Part shown: piece after piece, positions 40,308-48,393 of the stretch
Position numbering within the stretch: position 1 is the stretch's first letter
Layout of the letters: every line of letters begins with the position of its first letter
Source of the DNA: Palsa-360 sp963710315
GTDB lineage: Bacteria > Acidobacteriota > Terriglobia > Acidiferrales > UBA7541
DNA: 64,000 bases
Reading direction: 5' to 3'
Assembly: GCA_963710315.1 (NCBI GenBank)
Contig: CAVPZW010000006.1
Coordinates: forward strand, 744,001 to 808,000
Notes under the pieces: model-generated
Told to the model about the DNA's origin: nothing
Seen by the model: the letters and a program-made list of their open reading frames with translations, nothing else
Databases searched by the model: none
Translations under genes and position numbers: made by a program

Positions 40308-41489
40308 TTATCGCTCGACGGCCAGCGCTACGGCGTTGCCGCCGCCCAGGCACAGCGCGGCGATGCCGCGATGCACGTTGCGGCGCTGCATTTCGTACAG
40401 CAGCGTTGTCAGGATGCGCGCGCCGGACGCGCCAATGGGATGCCCGAGGGCGACGGCGCCGCCATTCACGTTTACTTTTGCGGGATCGATATGCAGCTCG
40501 CGCGTCACGGCGATTGCGGCCACGGCAAAGGCCTCGTTCACTTCGTACAGGTCCACATCGCGGTCGCGGTCCCAGCCAGTTTTTTCCAGAATTTTCTCCA
40601 CCGCGTAAATGGGCGCCATCATGATCCACTTGGGATCGACGCCGCTCACGGCCTGCGCAACGATGCGCGCCATGGGAGTCTTGCCAAGGCGCGCCGCATT
40701 GCGTTCGCTGGTGACCACCAGCACCGCCGCGCCGTCATTGGTGCCCGGAGCGTTGCCTGCCGTCACCGTGCCGTCCTTCTTGAACGCAGGGCGCAGTTTG
40801 CTCAGCGCTTCGAGCGAAGCATCCTCGCGCGGCGATTCGTCGTGCCGGAACACAACGGGATCGCCCTTTTTCTGCGCAATCTCGATGGGCACAATCTGCG
40901 AATCGACGAATCCCGATTTTCGGGCGCGAACGGCGCGCTGATGGCTCTCCAGGGAAAATTGATCCTGTTCCTGCCGCGTGATGCCGAATTCCTCCGCCAC
41001 CAGTTCAGCGGTGATGCCCATATGAAAATCGTTGTAAACGTCCCACAAGCCGTCGCGCACGATGGAGTCCACCACTTCCGCATTTCCGTAGCGATAGCCC
41101 GTGCGAGCTCCCGGCAATAAATAAGGGCAGTTGGACATCGACTCCATGCCGCCCGCGACCACGATTTCAACTTCCCCCAGCATCACGCCTTGCGCCGCAA
41201 GCCCCACGGCTTTCAGTCCTGAGCCGCAAACCTTGTTAATGGTCATGGCCGCAACGCGCACATCCAGCCCGGCGCCCAGGCCCGCCTGCCGCGCGGGATT
41301 CTGCCCCAGCCCTGCTTGCACAACGTTGCCCATGATGATTTCGTCCACCGCTTTGGGCTCAATGCCCGCGCGGCGAACCGCTTCGGCAACGGCCTTCGCG
41401 CCAAGCGCCGTTGCCGAGAGCGGCGAAAGCCCGCCTTGAAATTTTCCGATGGGCGTACGGACAGCGCTAAGGATGATGGCTTGGTCCAC
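40308..41489 (-). CDS. Acetyl-CoA acetyltransferase (thiolase)
   Basis: Condenses or cleaves acyl-CoA with acetyl-CoA. The 393-residue product has the nucleophile Cys in NKVCGSGLKAVGLAAQG, NGGAVALGHPIGASGAR with the catalytic His, and CLGGGNAVALAVE with the second catalytic Cys. Normal length. It probably works with the 3-hydroxyacyl-CoA dehydrogenase at 37.6-38.5 kb. Its upstream region (41,490-41,590) ends at the left boundary of the long inverted-repeat element. Confidence 0.95.
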   Translation of the reverse strand: MDQAIILSAVRTPIGKFQGGLSPLSATALGAKAVAEAVRRAGIEPKAVDEIIMGNVVQAGLGQNPARQAGLGAGLDVRVAAMTINKVCGSGLKAVGLAAQGVMLGEVEIVVAGGMESMSNCPYLLPGARTGYRYGNAEVVDSIVRDGLWDVYNDFHMGITAELVAEEFGITRQEQDQFSLESHQRAVRARKSGFVDSQIVPIEIAQKKGDPVVFRHDESPREDASLEALSKLRPAFKKDGTVTAGNAPGTNDGAAVLVVTSERNAARLGKTPMARIVAQAVSGVDPKWIMMAPIYAVEKILEKTGWDRDRDVDLYEVNEAFAVAAIAVTRELHIDPAKVNVNGGAVALGHPIGASGARILTTLLYEMQRRNVHRGIAALCLGGGNAVALAVER

Positions 41490-41576
41490 GGTTACTCTCC
41501 CAATATTGCGAGTGATGCGTGCATCGCTAAATCAATGGCGTTACCAGAGCCCAGTATAGGAGGGAGCCGGAACGCG

Positions 41577-41590
41577 GTCAATTTTCGGCC
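41577..41590 (+). repeat. 14-base direct repeat (candidate target-site duplication), left copy
   Basis: GTCAATTTTCGGCC directly precedes the left inverted repeat. The identical sequence in the same orientation directly follows the right inverted repeat at 50,186-50,199. Confidence 0.85.
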
Positions 41591-41739
41591 GGGTTAGTGT
41601 AAGGCGACGGCAAAATGCTCCCTTCCCCTATTTCGGTGATGCTTACCCTAGCGAGCGGCGATTGCACAGTTGCGCGTGCGCGAAAAGAAGAGCGGAAAAA
41701 TGTGCGGGCGGATTCCCGAGACGAAAAAGCCAGTTTCCG
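41591..41739 (+). repeat. Left terminal inverted repeat
   Basis: 149 bases from GGGTTAGTG to GCCAGTTTCCG. It matches the reverse complement of 50,037-50,185 at 148 of 149 positions; the difference is T versus C in the run after TGCTCCC. No open frame of note. Confidence 0.9.
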
Positions 41740-41753
41740 AGAAGAGGTGCCAG

Positions 41754-41955
41754 CTCAACCGGTCGATGCAACACCCTTTAGCCAATTGATCTGACAGCGC
41801 TTCCCATCAAGAATTGGTCGGTGCAACCGTACTCAATCAATACCTACACAGGGCTTTTGTTTTGTTTGAATTGATGCCGGGGCGCGAAATAAGCCCCTTA
41901 GACTCGTTCAAGGAGACTTTGAGCAAGTGTTGCGTCAACCCATTGAGACCGCCCC
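41754..41955 (+). repeat. Subterminal direct repeat, left copy; remainder of the thiolase-DUF3494 interval
   Basis: About 200 bases resemble 49,830-50,029 in the same orientation, with divergence: CAACCGGTCGATGCAACAC versus CAACCGGTCGGTGCAACAC, and CAAGTGTTGCGTCAACCCAT versus CAAGTGTTGCGTTAACCCAT. The rest up to 42,233 has no gene; it contains the small palindrome ATGTATACAT near 42,118-42,127. Confidence 0.75.
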
Positions 41956-42233
41956 GTTTATCAGGACCTAGGAAATTCAATTCGGTAGGATAGGCGCCGC
42001 CGTTCTTCAATTGTTAAGCTTGGCGAAGTGGGCGATTATCACGGCCAGTCCAGTCATAAGCTAACACTCCGGAGAAGCTACGTTTTGGCTGGACTAAATT
42101 TCGGGGGGGGCAAATCATGTATACATTTGCACAGACGCCAACTCAACTTCGCTTCATAAACATTGCCTGAACGGTGCCCTCATCTTCGGGTTGGCCGTCA
42201 AGTCGAATCTAGAATTAGGAATTGAAAGGTAAA

Positions 42234-42995
42234 ATGAACAAAATTAAATCATTGCTTCTCTGCGCACCATTCGCTGCTTACGTGGTGTTTGCGGCTCCAG
42301 TCAAGCCTCTGCAGCCTGTAAACCTTGGATCAGCCGCGCCGTTCGCGGTTCTGAGCGCCACCGGGGTTACCAATACCGACAGCAATTCTGACAAGACCGT
42401 TATTACAGGGGATCTTGGGGTTTATCCCACCGCAGGCACTTCGATCACAGGGTTTTCTGGCGAGAATGCTGCCAGCAATTGTTGCGGAGTCGTGATAGGA
42501 ACGATAGACGACACCGGACCTGGTGAACCGGGCAGGGAAACTACTGCCGCACATCTCGCGCAAGGCTCCTTGACCACCGCCATTAACGACGCCAAAGGAC
42601 GGACGGGGCCGTGCCCATGCACCAGCGTGAACGCGGAAGACCTGGGCGGGCGGACCCTTGCCCCTGGACTGTATAAATCCGCCACCACGATTTCGATATC
42701 GGGTCCGCTCTATTTGAGAGGCAAAGGCGTTTATATTTTCCAGATTGGAACTGGACTGACAGTAAACGTTGGCGCCCAGATCATACTGGAAGGCGGCGCA
42801 GAGGCGGCAGACGTCTTTTGGCAAGTTGGCTCTGCAGCCACGCTGGATTCGGGCGTTAAATTCGAAGGAAACATACTGGCTGGTACATCCGTTACGATGG
42901 GGAAGAACACAGTGCTAGTCGGCAGGGCGTTGGCCTCGACTGGTAACGTTACACTCATTTCCGACACTGTTACGCTACCACCTGCCACTAATTAA
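42234..42995 (+). CDS. Ice-binding family protein (DUF3494)
   Basis: Secreted protein of the DUF3494 ice-binding fold (discontinuous beta-solenoid). The 253-residue product (ATG 42,234 after GAAAGG) has a signal peptide ending near VVFAAPV, then NLGSAAPFAVLSATGVTNTD, VITGDLGVYPTAGTSITGF and AAHLAQGSLTTAINDAKGR. The end is LAGTSVTMGKNTVLVGRALA and STGNVTLISDTV, all typical. It has two Cys-Cys or Cys-x-Cys sites (NCCG, CPCT). The family binds ice or acts as an adhesin-like surface protein. First gene inside the left end of the element. Confidence 0.92.
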   Translation: MNKIKSLLLCAPFAAYVVFAAPVKPLQPVNLGSAAPFAVLSATGVTNTDSNSDKTVITGDLGVYPTAGTSITGFSGENAASNCCGVVIGTIDDTGPGEPGRETTAAHLAQGSLTTAINDAKGRTGPCPCTSVNAEDLGGRTLAPGLYKSATTISISGPLYLRGKGVYIFQIGTGLTVNVGAQIILEGGAEAADVFWQVGSAATLDSGVKFEGNILAGTSVTMGKNTVLVGRALASTGNVTLISDTVTLPPATN

Positions 42996-43040
42996 GTGGC
43001 AATAGTATTGCTGGGAGTATAGGACGAAGCAAGACGAAAA

Positions 43041-43074
43041 GCCCCACCCTCCAAACTCAAGGGTGGGCGCTTTT
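43041..43074 (+). terminator. Intrinsic terminator after the ice-binding protein gene
   Basis: CCCACCCT (43,043-43,050) pairs with AGGGTGGG (43,060-43,067), followed by CGCTTTT; an A-run before it could make it work in both directions. A second weaker hairpin with AAAAGCCA and TGGCTTTT arms (about 43,110-43,139) follows. Confidence 0.7.
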
Positions 43075-43144
43075 ACCAGCGCCCGGTGCAGGGAAAAGCG
43101 CCCGGCGGAAAAGCCAAGTCTTACCGGAATGTGGCTTTTTGCTA

Positions 43145-43181
43145 ATTCCCAGTTGACGATAAGTCCGTTTCACAGGACTTG
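43145..43181 (+). repeat. Short dispersed repeat, copy 1 (within the 42,996-43,457 gene-free stretch)
   Basis: AATTCCCAGTTGACGATAAG and the following CCGTTTCACAGGACTT resemble 48,308-48,344 (about 32 of 37 bases alike). It contains a small hairpin (AAGTCC...GGACTT). No gene is supported between 43,182 and 43,457. Confidence 0.6.
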
Positions 43182-43457
43182 GCCCCTGCAATCAGTTATG
43201 CGATATAGATTGCCTCTGCGGTGAAGAATAATGACCTTAAAGCGCAACCGTTCCAAGCTTCTTCGTCCAGACTTGAGGACGCTGGCACTGATTCTAAACG
43301 GCCCCAGCCTTTGCGCGCCGGCATTACTGCTAATTCCTCGTTTCTACTGCGAGCTGCGCGGAATTCCTTCACTCGTCCCACCGGAACGTTATCCCGGCGC
43401 TTGTGCCTAACGCCAAAACACACAGAGACGCGGTGATTTGGGACAGCGAAACCTCGG

Positions 43458-44093
43458 TCACTTCGCATCAGGTTTCGCTGCGGGTTTTGCTTGATTCCAA
43501 TAGGGTAGCCAGGAGCGGTCCTTGTCCGGCGTGGCTTGCGGGGGATCAGGATAGAATCCGTGGCGATTCGGCATTTCGACCTTCACCAACGTGTTCTTGT
43601 CCATGACGTCGGTTTCTTTAATGATGCCGTTCTTGAAAAGAATAAAGGCGGTAAGGGCGTAAATATTATCCGCACTAAGGTTCTTTACCAGAGGATATGG
43701 CGGCATAGCGCGCTGGATGTAATCCCAAATCGTCGTGGGATACGGCGTATAACTCCCCACAGTAATCACTGGGTGGGGAGTGTTGAGTGAGCCGATGCCT
43801 CCGACCAGACGCGGCCACGGATAAATGCCCTCCCCATTTTTTCCATGGCAGCCGGAACACTTGGCGGCGAATAACGGAGCTCCGTCCTTGGCAGTTCCGC
43901 TTCCGGGAGGGAGCTCCTTTCCATCGGTGCCTACAACGCCGTCGGATGGGTGCAATTCCGCCTCGGTTGGCGCCCTGCCCACATTGTAGGTGGGAAGCTG
44001 GGCCAACGCGGTGCCACACGCCAGCAGCAGGATTGCCGGAAACAGGAAACTAAATTTTGTCGCCGGAATAGTACGCGTTTTTTCCCGCCGCAT
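43458..44093 (-). CDS. c-type cytochrome, partner of sulfite dehydrogenase (pair 2)
   Basis: Periplasmic monohaem electron acceptor. The 211-residue product (ATG 44,093) has a signal segment (FSFLFPAILLLACGTALAQ), one haem motif CSGCH (FAAKCSGCHGKNGEG) and a probable Met ligand region (IQRAMPPYPLVKNLSADNIY). The C-terminal MPNRHGFYPDPPQA is shared with its paralog at 45.7 kb. A LLAC lipobox makes lipoprotein processing possible. It overlaps the upstream sulfite dehydrogenase gene by 44 bases. SorB/SoxD-like role is inferred from the pairing. Confidence 0.85.
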   Translation of the reverse strand: MRREKTRTIPATKFSFLFPAILLLACGTALAQLPTYNVGRAPTEAELHPSDGVVGTDGKELPPGSGTAKDGAPLFAAKCSGCHGKNGEGIYPWPRLVGGIGSLNTPHPVITVGSYTPYPTTIWDYIQRAMPPYPLVKNLSADNIYALTAFILFKNGIIKETDVMDKNTLVKVEMPNRHGFYPDPPQATPDKDRSWLPYWNQAKPAAKPDAK

Positions 44094-45462
44094 CGGGGTT
44101 GTACAGCGTGTTGTAAAGTGCATCTTGGATGCTCCCATCCGGCTTCACTCGCCAAGGCAGAATCTGATTGTTGAGAAACTCCATGATCGGCGCATTTGCC
44201 CACCATCGCTCAATTTCAATTCCCGCTATTTTGGGTTCCCGCGTGTCGCCCCACAGCTGGGCCAGCTCCAGCATTGTGGGTTGAATGTCTCCGAATTCAT
44301 TGGTGCAGCGGGACATGATCACGGTTTCGGCCCCGTCCCAGTTCCACGGCAACCGAAATCGCGTAAACGCCTTCGAAAATATCGGCGTCTGAAGATTTGC
44401 ATCCTGCCACGTTCGCGCGTTGTCGGTGCTAACTTCCACGCGGGCAATCTTTCCGCGGCCCGACCAAGCCAGGCCCGAAATCTCATATAGTCCGCGCCCC
44501 TGCAACTTATGCGGGTCCGAGGGAAAAGTGATCAGCGATTTCGGTCCAACCTGGGATTCGTACCAGCTCGCTTTTCCGTCCGGCTTCAAGTTCGTGTAAG
44601 AACTGGTTTCGCGACCCAAATAGTAAGGCTTGTCTACCACTTTAATGCTCTTCACATACTTCACGTTGTTGACGCCCTGAAACCCGGGAACTACCAGGCG
44701 CAACGGATAGCCCTGTTCCCGTCGCAGCGCCTCGCCGTTTTGCGCGTAGGCAACAATGACATCGTCCATGGCCTTAGCCAGCGGAAAGCTCTTGGCATGA
44801 TGGCAAAGGTCGGCGCCCTCGGCCACCACCCAACTCGCCCGGCTCTGCACGCCCACTCCTTGAAGCAACAAAGAGAGAGGAACTCCGGTCCATTCGCTCG
44901 TCGAGACCCGTCCGTGCATCGTTTGAATGACACTCAAGTCTTTCCGGCCGGATTCCTTCTGGTCATGCAGCAGAGATTTATAGTGCATCATCCCGCTGTT
45001 TCCCGTGCACTCCAAAAAATGAATTCGGGATACGGATGGCAGGCGCTTGATATCGTCCATGGTGAAAATCAAGGGGCGATCGACCATGCCGAAAATCATG
45101 AGCGTATGCTGTCGTGGATCGATATTCATCACGTGCATGTCGTGCTGAACCAAATAATGAAACGAGGACGGCGTGATGATTCCGACCGAATCCTGAAGCG
45201 GAGTCAGGTTGCGGAGTCCGGTAGCGCCGTTCCATCCCACGCTCGGTATGCGCACGCTATTCTCAAATTCGGAACGCTCGCCGTATAGCAGATCGTAGAT
45301 GTCAGGATCGTCGGGGGTAACTCCGCGCCTGCGCTTCAGTTCGTCGGCTGCTTTGGCCACCCGATCATTGCCCTTGGCGAACGGAATCGAGCCCGCCGCC
45401 AAACCGGCTAAAGCCGCGCTCTGCTTCAAAAATCCTCTACGATCTGCCGTCCTCCAACTCAT
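44050..45462 (-). CDS. Sulfite dehydrogenase, molybdopterin subunit SoxC/SorA-like (pair 2)
   Basis: Periplasmic oxidation of sulfite, or Sox-bound sulfur, using a molybdenum cofactor. The 470-residue product has a Tat signal (DRRGFLKQSAALAGLAAGSI), the SUOX-type core with Mo-ligand Cys152 (IHFLECTGNSGMMHY), HAKSFPLAKAMDD, NGEALRREQGYPLRLVVPGF, and the dimerisation domain (GRGKIARVEVSTDNARTW, CTNEFGDIQPT). No other sox genes are near, so a full Sox system is not supported here. Paralog of the gene at 46.3-47.7 kb. Confidence 0.88.
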   Translation of the reverse strand: MSWRTADRRGFLKQSAALAGLAAGSIPFAKGNDRVAKAADELKRRRGVTPDDPDIYDLLYGERSEFENSVRIPSVGWNGATGLRNLTPLQDSVGIITPSSFHYLVQHDMHVMNIDPRQHTLMIFGMVDRPLIFTMDDIKRLPSVSRIHFLECTGNSGMMHYKSLLHDQKESGRKDLSVIQTMHGRVSTSEWTGVPLSLLLQGVGVQSRASWVVAEGADLCHHAKSFPLAKAMDDVIVAYAQNGEALRREQGYPLRLVVPGFQGVNNVKYVKSIKVVDKPYYLGRETSSYTNLKPDGKASWYESQVGPKSLITFPSDPHKLQGRGLYEISGLAWSGRGKIARVEVSTDNARTWQDANLQTPIFSKAFTRFRLPWNWDGAETVIMSRCTNEFGDIQPTMLELAQLWGDTREPKIAGIEIERWWANAPIMEFLNNQILPWRVKPDGSIQDALYNTLYNPDAAGKNAYYSGDKI

Positions 45463-45611
45463 GGTCGGGGCCTCCTAAACGAATAGTCCGATTCGACACG
45501 GTGCGTGACCGCCTCTGCTGATTGCCAATGGTGAAGCGGATACCAAACGAGGAACCTGCCCATGCGTGCCGCGATCGCCTCCATGTTCGAATTGCGGTCA
45601 GACATGACAGC

Positions 45612-45654
45612 TAAAAAAACGCCGGCGGAACCGACTCATCAGGTTCCGCCAGCG
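45612..45654 (-). terminator. Intrinsic terminator of sulfite dehydrogenase-cytochrome pair 1
   Basis: GGCGGAACC (45,624-45,632) pairs with GGTTCCGCC (45,642-45,650); on the minus strand a 7-base T-run (45,613-45,619) follows the stem closely. It separates the two tandem pairs, so pair 2 probably has its own promoter between 45,463 and 45,600. Confidence 0.85.
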
Positions 45655-45676
45655 CCAATGTAGCCGGGCCCAAAGA

Positions 45677-46369
45677 TTATTTTGGAGCGGCCATCGGTGG
45701 ACCGTACCATTTATCTCCAGGTTTGGTCGTAGGTTTCCAGTCCGGCCCGTGCTCCCAAAGCGGCAGCCAGGTGCCGTCTTTGTCATTCGGCTCTGCCTGG
45801 GGCGGGTCCGGATAGAATCCATGGCGATTGGGCATTTGGACTTCCACCAGTGTGCTCTTGTTCATGGCATCGGTTTCCTTGATGATGCCGTTTCGGTAAA
45901 GAATAAATGCGGTTAACGCGTAAACGTTGTCCGCCGTGAGGTTCCTCGGCAGAGGCCACACCGGCATGGCACGCTGGATGTAGTCAAAAATCGTGGTCGC
46001 GTAGGCCATTCTGCTGCCGGGAGTGAAGATGGGCTTGGAGGTGTTGAGCGAGCCGACGCCCCCCACCAGCCTCGGATAGGAGGCGCCGAACTCCGTGGGC
46101 ACGCCGCCATTGCCATTTTCTCCATGACACATGGCGCACTTCGACGCAAAAATCCGTGCGCCCTCCTGGGCGGTACCGCTCCCGATTGGGAGTTCCTCTC
46201 CCTTCGGACCCACGAGGTTATTCCAAGTCTTTATTTCCCCTGGCGTCGCCGGCCGGCCTACGTTGTAGTTCGGAGCAGCCCCGGACTGAGCCATGGCCGC
46301 ACCGCACACGAACAGGGCCATCAGCGGCAACAGAACAAAAGCGAACTTAGACGATCGGGTAGTACTCAT
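45677..46369 (-). CDS. c-type cytochrome, partner of sulfite dehydrogenase (pair 1)
   Basis: The 230-residue product (ATG 46,369) has a signal peptide (FAFVLLPLMALFVCGAAMAQ), the haem motif CAMCH (FASKCAMCHGENGNGG), IQRAMPVWPLPRNLTADNVY and MPNRHGFYPDPPQAEP. It is a clear paralog of the cytochrome at 43.5 kb, slightly longer in the haem-proximal loop and C-terminus. It overlaps the upstream sulfite dehydrogenase gene by 23 bases, implying coupled expression. Confidence 0.87.
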   Translation of the reverse strand: MSTTRSSKFAFVLLPLMALFVCGAAMAQSGAAPNYNVGRPATPGEIKTWNNLVGPKGEELPIGSGTAQEGARIFASKCAMCHGENGNGGVPTEFGASYPRLVGGVGSLNTSKPIFTPGSRMAYATTIFDYIQRAMPVWPLPRNLTADNVYALTAFILYRNGIIKETDAMNKSTLVEVQMPNRHGFYPDPPQAEPNDKDGTWLPLWEHGPDWKPTTKPGDKWYGPPMAAPK

Positions 46370-47738
46370 TTGGCAGCAGCTTGTTGTAGAGCGCATCGTG
46401 GACACTCCCGTCTGATTTCACTTTCCAAAGCTGAATCGGATTGTTCAGGAACTGAGCGATCGGCGCTGATGCCCACCAGTCTTCCATTTGGCTGGCAGGA
46501 ATTGGCGGAGTGAAGTCATCGCCCCACAACTTGGCCAAGCCCTCCCAGGTCGATTGAATCTCGCCGAATTCATTCGTGCAGCGTGATGCAATTGTCGTGT
46601 CCCTCCCGTCCCAATTGAACGCTGTCCGGAAGCGTGCCCAAGCCTTGCTGAAGACGGGCTGCTGGAGCCGCGCATCGTGCCACGTCTTGCCACCATCGAG
46701 GGTTACTTCGACGCGGGCGATTTTGCCCCTTCCGCACCAAGCTATGCCCGAAATTTCATACGTCCCGGGCCCAGACAACTTGTGTGCATCTGACGGGAAA
46801 GTGATCAACGACTTCGGCCCCTGCTGAGATTCAAACCAGCTGGACATTCCGTTCGGTTTGGTATTCGTGTAGGCGCTGATTTCCCGCTGCATGTAATACG
46901 GTCCGTCGGTCACTTTCAGGCTGCGCAGGAACTTGACGTTGCAGACACCCTGGAAACCGGGCGTGTGCAGCCGCAACGGGTAGCCCTGTTCGCGGCGAAT
47001 TGCTTCGCCATTTTGACCGTAGGCCAGCATCGCATCGTCGTTGGCCTTGGCCAGCGGAATGCTCTTGGCGTGGTGAATTTCGTCCCCTGATTCCGCAATG
47101 ATCCAGCTGGCTCCCTTTTGTACGCCAACCAGATTCAGCAGCGTCGAAAGGCGAACGCCAGTCCATTCGCTACACGATAGCCTTCCGTGCATGCCTTGGA
47201 TAACGCTTACGTCCGTCCGCCCTGCCTTCTTATTTCCCAGCAGCATTCTGTAATGCATCAGGCCGCTGTTTCCGGTGCACTCGATCCAATGAACTTCTGA
47301 CACCGAAGGTAGGCGTTTGATGTCATCCATGGTGAAAACCATGGGGCGATCGACCATGCCGTGAATGATCAACGTGTGCTGCGCGGGATCGAAGTCCGGA
47401 ATATGTTTGTCGCCCTGCACCAGGAAATGAAACGGCGACGGCGTGATGAATCCGATCGAGTCCTGAAGGGGAGTCAGGGTTCGCAGCCCTTCGGGGCTGT
47501 TGATGCTGTGAATGCGTATCGTTTTCTCGAACCTGGAACGCCCGCCGTACAACAAGTCATCCATGTCGGGTTCGTCCACGGCATAACCCAGCTTGGAGTT
47601 GCCCTCGCCGATCACCAGTCCAGGCGTGACGCTACCGAAGGCTTTGCTGCCGGCAAACGGGATGGCGCCGGCAACCGCTCCGGCTAGAGCTGCACTGCGC
47701 TTTAAAAATCCCCTGCGATCCGACATCTTCGAATTCAT
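46347..47738 (-). CDS. Sulfite dehydrogenase, molybdopterin subunit SoxC/SorA-like (pair 1)
   Basis: The 463-residue product starts at ATG 47,736-47,738 after AGGAGG. It has a Tat signal (DRRGFLKRSAALAGAVAGAI), Mo-ligand Cys in VHWIECTGNSGLMHY, HAKSIPLAKANDD, NGEAIRREQGYPLRLHTPGF and CTNEFGEIQSTWEGLAKLWG. It is paralogous to the gene at 44.1-45.5 kb over its whole length. The upstream in-frame codons (to 47,807) precede the ribosome-binding site and are not used. A CRP-like inverted repeat lies upstream. Confidence 0.88.
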   Translation of the reverse strand: MNSKMSDRRGFLKRSAALAGAVAGAIPFAGSKAFGSVTPGLVIGEGNSKLGYAVDEPDMDDLLYGGRSRFEKTIRIHSINSPEGLRTLTPLQDSIGFITPSPFHFLVQGDKHIPDFDPAQHTLIIHGMVDRPMVFTMDDIKRLPSVSEVHWIECTGNSGLMHYRMLLGNKKAGRTDVSVIQGMHGRLSCSEWTGVRLSTLLNLVGVQKGASWIIAESGDEIHHAKSIPLAKANDDAMLAYGQNGEAIRREQGYPLRLHTPGFQGVCNVKFLRSLKVTDGPYYMQREISAYTNTKPNGMSSWFESQQGPKSLITFPSDAHKLSGPGTYEISGIAWCGRGKIARVEVTLDGGKTWHDARLQQPVFSKAWARFRTAFNWDGRDTTIASRCTNEFGEIQSTWEGLAKLWGDDFTPPIPASQMEDWWASAPIAQFLNNPIQLWKVKSDGSVHDALYNKLLPNEYYPIV

Positions 47739-47863
47739 GGCGCAAATCCCTCCTGTGTTGCGGACAACTCGTGTAGAGTCGTATCGACCCGTAGCAACTC
47801 GCGTCAATTAGATGTAGATGCGCCTATACGAGGTGTGAATGCAGTGACGGTAGTCATGCATCT

Positions 47864-47881
47864 GCGTGATTGTGGTCACGA
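47864..47881. promoter_or_regulatory. CRP/FNR-like inverted repeat upstream of sulfite dehydrogenase pair 1
   Basis: GTGA-TTGTGG-TCAC (47,866-47,879) matches the core of CRP-type sites, about 130 bases before the gene start. A second imperfect repeat, GTGACGGTAGTCAT, lies at about 47,844-47,857. A CRP/FNR-family regulator is plausible but not shown. Confidence 0.3.
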
Positions 47882-47940
47882 TGCTCCCAAATTTCGCGAC
47901 TAGCCGGCGCCAGCAACAACCTCGTAGGGCGGACAAATGA

Positions 47941-48074
47941 GGGCAAGCGCGCCCCGGCATTATTTTTTCGGACGGAATCCGGAGGCGAGCCGGAGCTTGA
48001 TTGGTTGAAGAGTCTTCCACCGGAGGACCGGAAACGGATTTACGAGAATATCAAAACAGTTGAGTTCGGTTGGG
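47941..48074 (+). pseudogene. Truncated HigB/Gp49-like toxin fragment
   Basis: The frame reads ALFFRTESGGEPELDWLKSL and PPEDRKRIYENIKTVEFGW, the N-terminal half of the phage-derived Gp49/HigB (RelE-like) toxin family. The expected continuation is missing, and the frame ends shortly afterwards. No start codon in good context and no antitoxin gene follow. It looks like debris. Confidence 0.5.
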
Positions 48075-48221
48075 CATGTTATCAGTGCGCACGCTATCGC
48101 AGGCCCTCTTGAGGCCTACAAGGCTTGCGAGGATGCGGCAAAGAAAATGCTCTTCAAGCCATATTTCGTACTAGATCAGCCAGTCGAAGTAGAACAAAAT
48201 GTGGGATTCACCAACAATTAG
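48069..48221 (+). pseudogene. C-terminal fragment of a TonB-like domain
   Basis: In the next frame, directly after the toxin fragment, the sequence reads VGHVISAHAIAGPLEAYKAC, EDAAKKMLFKPYFVLDQPVE and VEQNVGFTNN, then a stop at 48,219-48,221. This matches the end of TonB C-terminal domains (FKPY...PVEV...V.F). The rest of such a gene is absent. The joint suggests a deletion or recombination between two genes. Confidence 0.45.
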
Positions 48222-48307
48222 ATTTCAGGAAAGATTGGAGCTTTTCGAGCAGTACGTTTGGGCGGCTAGTTCCTTTGAATCGTCATCCTGGAATCTGAGG
48301 TTTTCAA

Positions 48308-48344
48308 AATTCCCAGTTGCCGAGAAGACCGTTTCACAGGCCTT
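48308..48344 (+). repeat. Short dispersed repeat, copy 2
   Basis: AATTCCCAGTTGCCGAGAAG and the following CCGTTTCACAGGCCTT resemble 43,145-43,181. The plus-strand frame over this stretch (from 48,199) runs antisense into the cupin-like gene and is not credible. Otherwise 48,222-48,393 is empty. Confidence 0.55.
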
Positions 48345-48393
48345 ATCCGATTTGGGTGAGGGATCGCTCCCGAGTATGAATATGGGAGAGCAA

